NCBI GenBank assembly: GCA_001599295.1
Contig: BCGN01000003.1
Span: 1,031,148-1,095,147 of the forward strand
Source of the DNA: Sporopachydermia quercuum
Lineage: Eukaryota > Ascomycota > Sporopachydermiomycetes > Sporopachydermiales > Sporopachydermiaceae
Direction: 5' to 3'
Length of the DNA: 64,000 nt
Shown here: positions 27,453 to 37,805 of the stretch, in pieces
Position numbering within the stretch: the stretch's first letter is position 1
Layout of the letters: each line of letters starts with the position of its first letter
Notes under the pieces: generated by a model
The model's database searches: none
Seen by the model: only the letters and a program-made list of their open reading frames with translations
Told to the model about the DNA's origin: nothing
Program-made: the position numbers and the translations under genes

Positions 27453-28832
27453 AATGAATTTCTAAACCAAATGACGAAATCAACGAAAAGTTTCAAAAGT
27501 TTGTCAAGTGCAATTCCTAATGTAAACTGACCTCTCTCTTTTGTAGTTCGAGTATTTATTTATGTCTTTGTATTTGCCTGACTGTGGTTCTTTTGTATCG
27601 TATCAACCCTTCCTTGTACCCAATGTCTCTCCTTCTGTTGTGATCTCATTCAGGGAAATAACCGGAATATTAAGTGAATCAAATTATTATGGATGTACAA
27701 CCTCCATCTCATCTACCTTGTAAATAACAGATTAATAATCATTAATGCAACGCAGCAAGTGAAAATAGCTTGTATCCGTTCTCAAATCCTATTATCTAGC
27801 CATCTCTGCCTGTTTCTTGCCTTTGGTGAGGGACAAAGAGAAAAACATTAGTCACATGATTCCAATATTCATCCTTGGATGAAATAACTGAATAATATGC
27901 ATGAACATGCGGGTTAGTTTTAATTTTTAATCAGCATGCTGCGAACACACATCATTATACATGTCAATACAGAAAATCTTTCCTCAGTTTCCTAATCGAG
28001 CCTTTTTTATTTACTTTTTTCTTCATTTAAAAATTTCGATATAACGCTTGGACAAATTGTATTCTGGATCCATTACCGGACATACACTCTGATATCAACC
28101 AGAACTACCATTCCAGTATTACCTGTGATAGCGCATGAAAAATTGCTCAAAAATAAAGGAAATCATCTCTGTTATTTTAAAATACTACTCATGTAACATA
28201 AACTATAGTTAGACTCATTTCAATTATTTATAAACCCTCAAAAAATCATAACCATTCTCATCTCCCATATAACGGACATTTTCAGGAACACGCCTATCAA
28301 ACCATGCCTCGCTCTTGTCCGATAGGCGATGACCTAGATACCACTCATACAACACCATAATTATAATACTCTTTCTGTCGTTCTACTTCTACATACTACA
28401 CAGTGAATGAATAACTAGATGAGTAAATGAAGGTTTCAAGAAAAACTGTTCCATAAACCAAATAAGCTCAGGAAGCTTTNCAAGTTTGAAATTCTGCTTG
28501 GATTCTTCTTCGTATCGGAAACTGTTTTGAACAACCTTTTCTTTCTTTCTTTCTTTCTTTCTGTCGATATGAGTAGAGAAATGTTTTGAGTCTTTATATA
28601 GTTATGAGAATGACTATACGGTCAATCAGGTAAAAGATTATATAANGAGTTTACTGAATTGAAAAATTGGACTTGTTGATTGGAATTGGTTTCAGAAATG
28701 AAGATTAGGTGGAACTGCAAGTAAAAGAATAAAAGAATACTCCGTAATCCATTAATAGAAAGGAGAGTCNACTAGCCCATACATTTAATACGTCAACCGA
28801 CATAGCATCATTTACGGCCAACCTCTTTAATT
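27453..28832. other. Divergent intergenic region OTU1/CYK3
   Basis: About 1.4 kb holding two divergent promoters. A (CTTT)n tract is listed separately. No convincing gene or tRNA is seen. Confidence 0.45.
28537..28561. repeat. (CTTT)n microsatellite
   Basis: About six CTTT units lie about 270 bases upstream of the CYK3 start. Pyrimidine tracts of this sort are common in yeast promoters and 5' UTRs. Confidence 0.75.
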
Positions 28833-31800
28833 ATGTCAGGGTTGACATCATCTAAACCAAGAAGAAGAAGAGAGATTCTTGTTAGAGCGAAATATTCATG
28901 GTCAGGAGAAAAGAAAGATGATCTTGGGTTTGTCGAAGGTGAATTGATTGAAGTACTGAGTCATGAGGGTGACTGGTGGTATGGCAGGCTTAAGAGAAAC
29001 AAGATGACTGGAATATTTCCCTCTACTTATGTTACTGTCGTGAACAAGGAAATAAAGCAGAAAGAAAGGAGTCTCAATAATAGCAATAATAGCTCTAGAA
29101 TTGACCTGTTGAACCCCCAATCGTCTGCATCAATTTTAGCAGCAAATATTACTAGCGGGCATAGAAATGAGCCATCTTTTGAAATCCCAAGTAGAAGACC
29201 ATCTTCTGATTTGAGATCTGGAAGAGGTTCTCCAATGAGATACGATACTGGTGTCACTTCTTTCAATGGTGATAGGTCATTTGACAGATCATTCGATAGA
29301 TCGTTTGATAGGTCATTCGATAAATCATTTAGTATGTCATTAGAAGCAGAATCGTTTGTTCCAGAAGATAGGTCATTAGACGAAGACAGATCTTTCAATG
29401 GAGATTGGTCATTCAATACTAATAACAACCGATCTTTCAATGCAGAAAGATCATATAATACAAGCTATAATCGAAGCTTTCATGAATTATTGAGTTCTTC
29501 TCCCCCACCTCCNCCACCCCCTAAACATAAAAGTTTATCCCAGTCTATGAGAACTGATTTGTTTAGCGATGAGTTTTCTCATTCTGAAGACAACGTTCTA
29601 GTTAAAAAATTTCAGCAAATAAAACTATCTCCATCAACAGCAACACCATTGAAGCCTCATTCTCATTCCTACTCCTATTCATCTACAACATCTCCTCTTC
29701 CACATCCACATCCACATCCACATCCACATCCACCAGCATTAGCATCAGCATCGGCGTCAGCATTAGCATCAACTTCATCATTTGCATCATCATCAGCAGC
29801 ATCGCCGGAATTTGCATCGTCTTCATNATCGTCGTCATCACCGGTGAGAAATAATCCTTATAATGATACAATTGTTCCAGAAAATACCCCATCACCACAT
29901 ACATTGAAGAGTGATTACTTCACCAGACAATCAAATTCTCGCTCTCAGTCTCATATCGACAACTTCTATGATGACCCAATCACTAGCANTACTAATAGAA
30001 GCTTTGCTTCTACTCGTAATTGTAACTTCTACAATCAGCTAGACGAGGGGTCAGCAAATAGACCTTATGAGACCGTCAAACAAGGATCCAGTACTTTATT
30101 CAGTAGCTCTAGGACGCTCGAGACAAACAGTAATCCTGTTTTGAAGCAGCAGACATCTTCTTCCTATTTCAACAACTGGGACAATTTAAGNCAATCGACA
30201 AGCTCTACTACTAGTACTAGTGAGGGCAACAGTGAGTTTGGTTCTTCTGTAGAAAGTTTTGGCTACGAAGACGATAGTTTGAAAACCAGTCTTGACAGTC
30301 ACGATGAACGTCANGGCACTAGAAAATCATTGACAGCTAAACAAACAGCAGATTTGGTTGACCTGGCGTTTAGTGATGGCAAACAAAAGAAAAAGGGGCT
30401 CAGAAAATTCATTCCTGTGTTTAGTAGTAGTACCAGTAGTATTGAGCAAGCAAAAAAGCTAGATCAAATACTTGGCACAGATACTACTATTGACGATAAC
30501 TATTACCCTGAGGGCCAATCTACCATCAAAGCAAAAGATATTTCTGATTCATGGATGGAATCAAGAGTCGATCTCTATAGGACCAACTCTCTAACCAAAC
30601 GAGAGATACAACTACGCAGCCAGAAATTAATTGAGGAAACTGGAATTGAATATCAAGAGCCCATGAGAATATGGGAAAACATTAAAGGTGATGATTCGAT
30701 CAGGGGGCCCATTGGTGGTGATAATTTGTATCGAATAGACTATCATGATAATTATTTCCAAGGCGTCGATGCCACGGTTAGAGACATGTGTGTTATAACT
30801 CCATTGACTACTCTAAGATCATTTGCAATAAGTNCTATTGGTGGAAGATTTGCTACCGACGTTGAGAGACTTAGAGCAATTTATGTCTTTCTATCCGAGA
30901 AACTAACAATTGATTGGCATAGTAGTTATTCTGAAAAATTAGGGAATATCCACTACGAAAGGTATTTAGAACGTTCTTTTAAAAACCGGAAAGCAACATC
31001 CATTGAAATAGCTGGTTTGGTGAAATTCATGTGCGATTTATTGGACATTACTTGTGAAGTTATCACTGGCTGCTTGAAGAAAGTGGGAGAAGCTCACTGG
31101 GATGAAAGAGACCAAGGAAATTTGAAAGCCAACCACAGTTGGAATGCTGTGTTGTTAGATGGTGAATGGCGAATGTTAGATGCAGCATTGGCAAATAACT
31201 CGCATCCATTAAAAGATCCTCAGATGATGTGCGACGAAAATAAAGGTTTCTATTTCCTTACNAGACCTTGCCATTTGATATTTTCACACTATCCTCAAAG
31301 GTCACCTCAACAACACATTGTCCCACCTTTGGATCCACTCAGAGTGCTATCTCTTCCTATTGTATACCTTGCATTTTTCAATCACGGACTGAGAATCAAT
31401 GATTTCAACTTGTGTGTTACTACATTACACGACTACGAGATGTGTGAAGTCAATATCAAAGTACCAAAGAATGTCGAACTTAACGCAGTAGTATTTACCA
31501 ACGAAGGGGAAACCGTTTCTAATGCAAACGAACAAGCAAAAAGAAAGGCTCTCGCCCAAATTCTCCATGAAGGAAATGAAAGGATTTGTAGAGTGAAAGC
31601 TGTCCTACCATGTATGAAAGCATCTGGATACTTGGTGATATGTGCAGGGGAGAAAGATGAAACTAGTGGTAATGGTAATAAAATCAATTATCCACCAGTG
31701 TTGTCAATACCTTTACAACATACAGGAAAAGAACGGGATTTGACTTTCGTTGTTCGATATCCTTCAAACAGTTACCTTTCTCAAGATCTGTATATTCACC

Positions 31801-32075
31801 AACCTCAGTGTCAATTCCTTAACTATGGTCATCAGTATAACTTTACAGTGTCTCAAGTGCCAACAGACGGGACAGGATTAACATCAGCTAACCTTGAAAT
31901 AAGATCACCATCAGATAAAAGGCATACGATGAAAGTAGTGAAATCCAAAAATTCGTACCGTCTATGGGAATATAAAGGAAAACTCAACGAAGTTGGCCGC
32001 TGGAGAGCGTTAGTATTGGCTGATAGAAGTTCTGGTTGGTGCATATTTGCCGAATGGGTTTGTCAAAAGGCATGA
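28833..32075 (+). CDS. CYK3: Cytokinesis protein Cyk3: SH3 plus transglutaminase-like domain
   Basis: A 1080-residue protein. An N-terminal SH3 domain (~residues 13-72) has 'ALYDY'-equivalent 'AKYSWSG', 'DWWYGRL' and 'GIFPSTYV'. A long disordered, Ser-rich region carries tandem DRSF units (about 29276-29330), a PPPP run and an HP repeat. The transglutaminase-like domain (~residues 690-800) has 'HSWNAVLLDGEWRMLDAAL' with His and Asp of the triad. The expected catalytic Cys position reads like 'TSIEIAGLVKFM', so the domain is probably non-enzymatic, as in known Cyk3 proteins. A C-terminal beta-rich region ends 'GWCIFAEWVC'. S. cerevisiae Cyk3 (885 aa) works at the bud neck with Hof1 and Inn1 in septum formation. 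About seven codons contain N. Confidence 0.94.
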   Translation: MSGLTSSKPRRRREILVRAKYSWSGEKKDDLGFVEGELIEVLSHEGDWWYGRLKRNKMTGIFPSTYVTVVNKEIKQKERSLNNSNNSSRIDLLNPQSSASILAANITSGHRNEPSFEIPSRRPSSDLRSGRGSPMRYDTGVTSFNGDRSFDRSFDRSFDRSFDKSFSMSLEAESFVPEDRSLDEDRSFNGDWSFNTNNNRSFNAERSYNTSYNRSFHELLSSSPPPXPPPKHKSLSQSMRTDLFSDEFSHSEDNVLVKKFQQIKLSPSTATPLKPHSHSYSYSSTTSPLPHPHPHPHPHPPALASASASALASTSSFASSSAASPEFASSSXSSSSPVRNNPYNDTIVPENTPSPHTLKSDYFTRQSNSRSQSHIDNFYDDPITSXTNRSFASTRNCNFYNQLDEGSANRPYETVKQGSSTLFSSSRTLETNSNPVLKQQTSSSYFNNWDNLXQSTSSTTSTSEGNSEFGSSVESFGYEDDSLKTSLDSHDERXGTRKSLTAKQTADLVDLAFSDGKQKKKGLRKFIPVFSSSTSSIEQAKKLDQILGTDTTIDDNYYPEGQSTIKAKDISDSWMESRVDLYRTNSLTKREIQLRSQKLIEETGIEYQEPMRIWENIKGDDSIRGPIGGDNLYRIDYHDNYFQGVDATVRDMCVITPLTTLRSFAISXIGGRFATDVERLRAIYVFLSEKLTIDWHSSYSEKLGNIHYERYLERSFKNRKATSIEIAGLVKFMCDLLDITCEVITGCLKKVGEAHWDERDQGNLKANHSWNAVLLDGEWRMLDAALANNSHPLKDPQMMCDENKGFYFLXRPCHLIFSHYPQRSPQQHIVPPLDPLRVLSLPIVYLAFFNHGLRINDFNLCVTTLHDYEMCEVNIKVPKNVELNAVVFTNEGETVSNANEQAKRKALAQILHEGNERICRVKAVLPCMKASGYLVICAGEKDETSGNGNKINYPPVLSIPLQHTGKERDLTFVVRYPSNSYLSQDLYIHQPQCQFLNYGHQYNFTVSQVPTDGTGLTSANLEIRSPSDKRHTMKVVKSKNSYRLWEYKGKLNEVGRWRALVLADRSSGWCIFAEWVCQKA

Positions 32076-32625
32076 GTTGTGATGTTTTCTCAGTACTTAC
32101 TACAGAGAAATTTAATTTTAATCAGTACTTAATTCCATTTTTATTGTATAAACTTGATACTTAAATTACTGTTGAAACCTTCCATTATGGTGCGCGCTAC
32201 TATATATGCATACATATGCATATACACGCGCTACAATCCAAATCAGGAAAACAACATCTAATATCTCCCAAACACCCCCTTTTATGTTATTTCCCATTTA
32301 GGTAAANTGTTGTTCAACTCCAGGAAAGTTTTCTTCCTCTCTGTGCCTTTCGGTTTTCGCCTCAACACATCTATCAGGTTTGCCTTCTTTTCGCTCCTAT
32401 TCCTATTTCTTACTGAAGGTTATACAGTATATTTAAGAAGGGATCNGGACTATCGATAGAACTGTAATAGAGAAGGTAAGCCATTAGAGTGTATATGTAT
32501 GTGTGAAAGATCAGTTTTGGACTATCTACTTACCATCCATTTTACATACCTAGAGCAAGCTTTCTTAGTTGATCGTTCTTCGATAGATAATTATTTCGAC
32601 TTCATTATATACTAATACTATCATT
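32076..32625. other. Intergenic, YPF1 promoter
   Basis: About 550 bases between two plus-strand genes. A palindromic 'atatatgcatacatatgcatata' string lies at about 32203-32225. No gene is seen. Confidence 0.45.
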
Positions 32626-34623
32626 ATGAGTGATTCTTCAAGAATAGGATTTTTGCCAAAATTTGGTAAATTTTTTGGCTCGAAATCAGAAAACGTTTTG
32701 CAGAAAGCTGGTTTGGTGGAAAAACCACCGGTTGCTGATCTTCAGAAAGCAGTGAATCCCCAACTAATTAAACTATGGCTAAAGGTTGATAAACTAATAG
32801 AGAAGTATGAACTTGATTTAAGATATAACAAAATATCAAGCATAATTACAACTAAATATAANCAGCTTGACGATAAATTCAAAATCCAAGACACTGGAAA
32901 AGAATATTACAATTATAGTGCTGATAAGTATCATTGGCTTAGACAGAACTATGACTGTGAGACTGTGAGAGTATGGCTTAACAATAAGCTAGATCACTTA
33001 GGAGAAGTATATGATGAGAAAACAACAAAGTTGTATGAATATATATATTCGCTGGGACCTAATTCTGTTTTGATAACTTACGGATTGATCCTTATTGTTG
33101 CTGTATTCACATTATATTTAGGATGTGTTTCAACAATTAGAAAGCCAAAGAGTGCATTAGAACCTGATAGAAAATCTGAGATGTTTCATCCGTGCGATTT
33201 AGAGATCAGTTCTGAAGGTGAACAAATCTCAGAAAAAGGAGCTGCCATGATGCCAGTCACTGGCGGTGTAACACTCCTTGGCTTTTATGTACTTGTCAAG
33301 AAATATTCTATTGAAAAGCTCTTGGAGTATTTGAAATACTATACAATGATTGTTGGAGTATTTGNTATTATCCAAACAATTTCTACATTTTTCAAAGCAA
33401 CAGCGCGAGTATTATTTAATAGTTATCCAGAATATTATCAGATCGTTTTTGCAAGGGATCCTAACTTCCGGCCATTTGGAGTATTGGAGAAAGAGGACGA
33501 AAAGGAGAAGAGTGAGAAAGAGAAGAAGGAAAAGCAAAAGAAGAAGTCTACTAGTAACTCCGAATTGAAATATGATGTGAAAGCCGAGGATCAATTCTTG
33601 GGTATCTTCTATTCCACGACTGATCTTTATGCCTGCGTCATTGGTGTGGTTATCATGTATTTATACTACCATTGCGAAAGCAGCTGGATTCTTACTAATA
33701 TCGTTGGAATCAGCTTTGCATTCTTTGGTATCAAGAACGTTACTCTGAGTACATTTAANGCGGGTTTTATTATGCTAGGAGGTTTATTCGCTTATGATAT
33801 ATTCTTTGTTTTCGGTACTGATGTCATGGTTACCGTTGCGACAAAGGTTGACATTCCTGCTAAGGTATTAATACCAAGGTTTGGTGGTGAAACTCCAGAT
33901 ATNAAGACTGCCATACCTACAGCCATGCTTGGATTAGGTGATATTGTTGTCCCTGCTATTTTCCTGTCTCTCTGTTTGAGGTTCGATGTTTTCAACTATT
34001 ATGAATCATTACCTAAGAAAGAACCATTCCATTTGGCTCGTAAATTCTCCAAACCATATTTTACAACTGGATTAGCTTTCTACGCTCTTTCTTTGGCCGT
34101 CACAATGGGTGTAATGCATTTCTATCAACATGCTCAGCCAGCACTGCTTTACATTTGCCCTGCCTTGACTTTATCTACCGTTTTAGTAGCTATCATCAGA
34201 GGAGAAGTGAGAAAACTTTGGGGTTTTACAGAAGAGGAGGACGAAGAAGAGGAAGAGGAAGAAGAAGAAAATTCTAAAGATGAAAAGATTGAAGCTGCAA
34301 AGAAGGATGATAAGGGTAAAGAAAGTGATAAAACCCTGGTGAAAAGCAACCGTAAAAGTGAAGAAAGTGATAAAAACCTTGTGAAAAGCAACAGCAAGGG
34401 TAAAGAAAATGATAAGACGTCAGTGAAAAGCAATAGTGAGTCCAAAAAATCTACGCCTGTAAGGAAAAATGTACTGATTAAGGAATCAAGAGACAACAAG
34501 CCAGCAAATGGTTCAAGTTCTTCTGCCAATACTCCTAAGAAACCGGCTAATGGTAATATCTCTCGTTCATCAACACCTTCAAGCCTAAAGAAGAAGTCTA
34601 GTAAGACCACCAAAAAACAGTAA
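32626..34623 (+). CDS. YPF1: Signal-peptide-peptidase family intramembrane aspartyl protease (Ypf1)
   Basis: A 665-residue multi-spanning protein with the GxGD-protease signature: 'GLFAYDIFFVFGTDVMV' (YD Asp), 'LGLGDIVVPAIF' (GxGD Asp) and 'QPALLYICPAL' (PAL motif). About nine hydrophobic segments are visible from residue ~145. The soluble N-terminus is unusually long, and a Lys/Glu-rich loop splits the middle. The C-terminal cytosolic tail has a Glu run followed by about three imperfect 'SDKxLVKSNxK' repeats and a Lys/Ser-rich end. S. cerevisiae Ypf1 (587 aa, ER) cleaves signal peptides and regulates transporter abundance with the Dfm1 branch of ERAD. Four codons contain N. It is convergent with NAT5 across 120 bases. 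Confidence 0.93.
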   Translation: MSDSSRIGFLPKFGKFFGSKSENVLQKAGLVEKPPVADLQKAVNPQLIKLWLKVDKLIEKYELDLRYNKISSIITTKYXQLDDKFKIQDTGKEYYNYSADKYHWLRQNYDCETVRVWLNNKLDHLGEVYDEKTTKLYEYIYSLGPNSVLITYGLILIVAVFTLYLGCVSTIRKPKSALEPDRKSEMFHPCDLEISSEGEQISEKGAAMMPVTGGVTLLGFYVLVKKYSIEKLLEYLKYYTMIVGVFXIIQTISTFFKATARVLFNSYPEYYQIVFARDPNFRPFGVLEKEDEKEKSEKEKKEKQKKKSTSNSELKYDVKAEDQFLGIFYSTTDLYACVIGVVIMYLYYHCESSWILTNIVGISFAFFGIKNVTLSTFXAGFIMLGGLFAYDIFFVFGTDVMVTVATKVDIPAKVLIPRFGGETPDXKTAIPTAMLGLGDIVVPAIFLSLCLRFDVFNYYESLPKKEPFHLARKFSKPYFTTGLAFYALSLAVTMGVMHFYQHAQPALLYICPALTLSTVLVAIIRGEVRKLWGFTEEEDEEEEEEEEENSKDEKIEAAKKDDKGKESDKTLVKSNRKSEESDKNLVKSNSKGKENDKTSVKSNSESKKSTPVRKNVLIKESRDNKPANGSSSSANTPKKPANGNISRSSTPSSLKKKSSKTTKKQ

Positions 34624-34743
34624 TAATCTTGTAATTGTAATCATGAAGTACTAAGAATAACATCGTGTATAGATTTTTTAATAGAACTTGATTTGATATA
34701 TATATGCAACACATATTATTTGTATATTGCATGCTATGAATGG

Positions 34744-35232
34744 TCATATTTCTTTTATAAGAATTATAGCATTTGGTGGTGATATCTGGGGGTAATTATT
34801 GTAGTATCCTTCTATAATTGGTCCAACCTGCCTGAATCCTCTTGCTTTATACCATTCAATTGCTTCCTCGTTACCTGTCCAAACATGTAATCCCACATTT
34901 TTAGCAAACATTTCTTTAGCCTTTTCTATTATATATTCGAGAAGCATAGTACCAATTCCATACCTTCTATAAGGTGCCAATACAGCCAGCGACATTATAT
35001 ACAACCCATTCGGTATAGGTAATTTTCCATCGCTATTAACGAAACATCTAATAGCACCTACTGGCACTTCGTTGAAATAGGCTATTCTAGCAAGTTCAGC
35101 ATGAGCTAATGCATCTTTATACCAGTTATCATTATATCTTGCTGGAAGAACAACGGTATTGATCTGTTTGAATTGTCCGACATTATTTGGGGTCAAATCG
35201 TCAATTCTAATCACTGGTTTTTTTCTTGCCAT
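34744..35232 (-). CDS. NAT5: GNAT acetyltransferase, Naa50/Nat5
   Basis: A 162-residue GNAT-fold protein. The start matches Naa50: 'IRIDDLTPNNVGQFKQINTVVLPARYND' (shown by its key pieces DLTPNNV and VLPARYND). It has 'VGAIRCFV', the acetyl-CoA motif RRYGIGT, 'LHVWTGNEEAIEWYKARGF' and 'EGYYNNY'. Naa50 associates with the NatA complex (Naa10/Naa15) at the ribosome; the yeast protein (176 aa) is thought to be weakly active or inactive. Here the acetyl-CoA loop is intact (R-x-x-G-x-G/T). It follows YPF1 tail-to-tail. Confidence 0.93.
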   Translation of the reverse strand: MARKKPVIRIDDLTPNNVGQFKQINTVVLPARYNDNWYKDALAHAELARIAYFNEVPVGAIRCFVNSDGKLPIPNGLYIMSLAVLAPYRRYGIGTMLLEYIIEKAKEMFAKNVGLHVWTGNEEAIEWYKARGFRQVGPIIEGYYNNYPQISPPNAIILIKEI

Positions 35233-36056
35233 TATAGAAGAGATAGACTCTTTGGCGGCTAATGATTATCTGATAGTTTTTATCCTAGATTATCACTTGA
35301 ATTGACAAACCAGGAAGGCCTGCTCCGATGCCGAGTTTCTACAAGTTGTTACAGGTTTTTATGATTGTTGTGCGNTCTATTACTTTATAGCATTATTATT
35401 ACTATAATCAATGGTATTGTATTATATCAGTATTCAATAGTAACCTATTACAAGAAGCTTAGCACCACTTTACGCATATTGAAGGGAACATCTAAGAAAT
35501 GTAATAGGTAAATCGGAGACTGAAAATTCGGAGATGATAGCAATTGTTCGGTAGAGGAGGAGTTTACAATGAACAATGTAATACATTATTATGGAACTTT
35601 GAGTTCAGTTCAATTTGCCTAGGAATATAGCTAGAAAGCGGGTAATACCGAAAAATGAAGAATCGTAATATATATAATCACACAGCTTGGCTATTCAAAA
35701 CATTGTAATCACTTAAGAAAATAAGAACCATTCAGTGGGCACAAGGAATATTTAATTCGTATTATAGATTACCTTTAAAAGCTTTACGGTGTAACAACCA
35801 GCTATACATTACTTATAACTAAACCCACGTGACACATTGGCATTTTACATTTATCTATATTTCTATTTGTACCTTTTATATATATACTATTTATTTCGCT
35901 GATTATTTACTCTCATTCTTCTCTTTCTAATTAATAATAAGAAGAAGGAGAAGAAGGGAAAAGAGTAAGAATTCTAATATAATTCTTCATTATTTCTTAA
36001 AATTCATTTTATTTTACTGAATGATATATGATCAGACAGGAACATACGGCCAAGTG
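35233..36056. other. Intergenic, NAT5 promoter and upstream of tRNA-Asp
   Basis: About 820 AT-rich bases with no supported gene. One CACGTG lies at about 35826. Confidence 0.45.
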
Positions 36057-36144
36057 TCGGCAATAGTTTAGTGGCTAGAATTTCCGCCTGTCAGAACACT
36101 TGTTCAGCGCGCGGGGGACCGGGGTTCAATTCCCCGTTGCCGAG
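36057..36144 (+). tRNA. tRNA-Asp (GTC) with a 16-base intron
   Basis: A complete cloverleaf. The acceptor is TCGGCAA/TTGCCGA with discriminator G at 36144. The D arm is GTTT-AGTGGCTA-GAAT, and the T arm is CGGGG-TTCAATT-CCCCG. The anticodon stem is TCCGC (36083-36087) with GCGGG (36111-36115), and the loop is C-T-GTC-A (36088-36093) plus C36110. Sixteen extra bases, 36094-36109, lie exactly after position 37, the canonical nuclear tRNA intron site; the intron contains the self-complementary GAAC/GTTC. Removing it gives a 72-nt tRNA very like yeast tRNA-Asp. TTTTTT follows as terminator. S. cerevisiae tRNA-Asp genes have no intron. Confidence 0.95.
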
Positions 36145-37805
36145 TCCTTTTTTCCTCTTTTTATCCCTCTTTTTATTCCGCTTTTCATTCCTCTTTTTGT
36201 AGTTTTATTGTCCTGAATTATTGATGATAAAACGAGTCATCATCATTCAATTAGATTTACTATTACTATCATTACAAATGTATCTATTCTCTCCTTATAT
36301 CACTGAACTTCAGTTGAAATTTAGGGTAACAAGCAGCATGTGTCTAAACCGAGGTATCAATGTTCAACCACCAAGACATCTTACAGATTACACACAAGAC
36401 TTCCCTATTAGTAGTACCGTCGAACCATGAGAACCCTTTTATTTACTATTTACTGGTTTAACTGTTTATTTCTACCTAAACTTGAATTTGGTAACCAAAT
36501 GAAAGTGAGGTTGATCCTCGTTCTTACTAGTAGCATTATGCTACCTAACTCCCGTACATAACTTCGGTTCCATACAAAATTTTAGTTTTTGTCATGCAAT
36601 TTTGATCCATTAAACTTTACTGATTTCTTTCATCAGCAATATTTCCATTCGCGCGGTTAACAACACTATTGTCCTGACTCATTCTTGATTAGCACTTCTT
36701 CGATGCGCATCTGGTGGTGCGGAGTTCTATTGTTTCTGTTTATGGTTTATAAAATTTCAGTGAGGATTGGCAAAACTTAAGGTTAAGCTTACTTCTAACT
36801 AACAACTTCAATAATGTGTTTTAAACTTTAACTCCATTCAGCTGATTCGTGTAATAAACTTATATTGATATATTGAATGAATTTGAGAGTGATCAGATTA
36901 ATTTGTTGAATATTATTTTTTTAGATCTTATATTAGATAGAAAGAAAATTTTATTTAGTAGTTTGTTTTCAAAGTTGTTTTCTTACTGAAAATGCTTATT
37001 AAAATACTCACAATTCTCCGAAGAAGAAATAGACTTTCAGCTAGTCAAATATAGTTAGATCACTAGTCTTCCTATTATAGTATAACCTTACCTGTTTGGC
37101 AAACGAATCTAATAACCTTAACTTTATTTCCTTGGTTTCATTCTTCCTCTAACTGGCCGCCAGCCTATTACTTCCTTATTTCTTCTCTTCTTTACATACT
37201 AACTTGCAATAAGTGAAGGCTTTCGAGAGGAAGACAAGAAGCTGGGAAGCTGAGAAATCAAAAAGTCAATAGAGGTTATTATTACTTTATTAACGGATAT
37301 TTTACTGACTCAAGGACCACATATTTCTCGAATGCTACCCTAGGTCGATTGAACTTTTTATTTTAGGTGGTATCAGGTCAGCCTTGCGGAATTACAAGAT
37401 GATATATTTGCGTGGTGGGAGGAGAGAATATAATAAGAAAAAGGAATTAAACTATTGGAACAAATAGATAGTAAGTAAGTGATCTTGTCTAGAAGTGAGA
37501 AGTTGGATTTTGTTATTTGTTTATTCGGTTGCCTGGTGTAATAGTGTATTAACTGGAGGAAGTAAAATAACACCGAAGACACGACAGAAGAGAAGAGCTT
37601 GTAGATTTTGGTGTAGTAGAGTGAGTCATAAATAATACTATAAGAAAAAGAAACTAAATCATTATCACTGTTTAGGCTGGTGTATCCTGGTGGAAGAGCA
37701 ATATCCAAACAGCTTCCCAGTATTACTGATCTCATCAACCTCGTTATAAAGCATATATAATTAGCAGAAACAGAGGAAAGTTGAGGATCTCGAACATAAC
37801 ATAAA
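36145..37805. other. Long promoter region of the MFS transporter gene
   Basis: About 1.66 kb without a supported gene on either strand. Frames at 36221-36430 and 37373-37738 have no family resemblance. Length alone suggests a regulated promoter. I recognise no clear drug-response element. Confidence 0.45.

Noticed and set aside
37373-37738. 121-codon minus-strand frame upstream of the MFS gene
   Set aside because: Low-complexity Ser/Tyr/Ile content and no family match. It lies in a promoter region.
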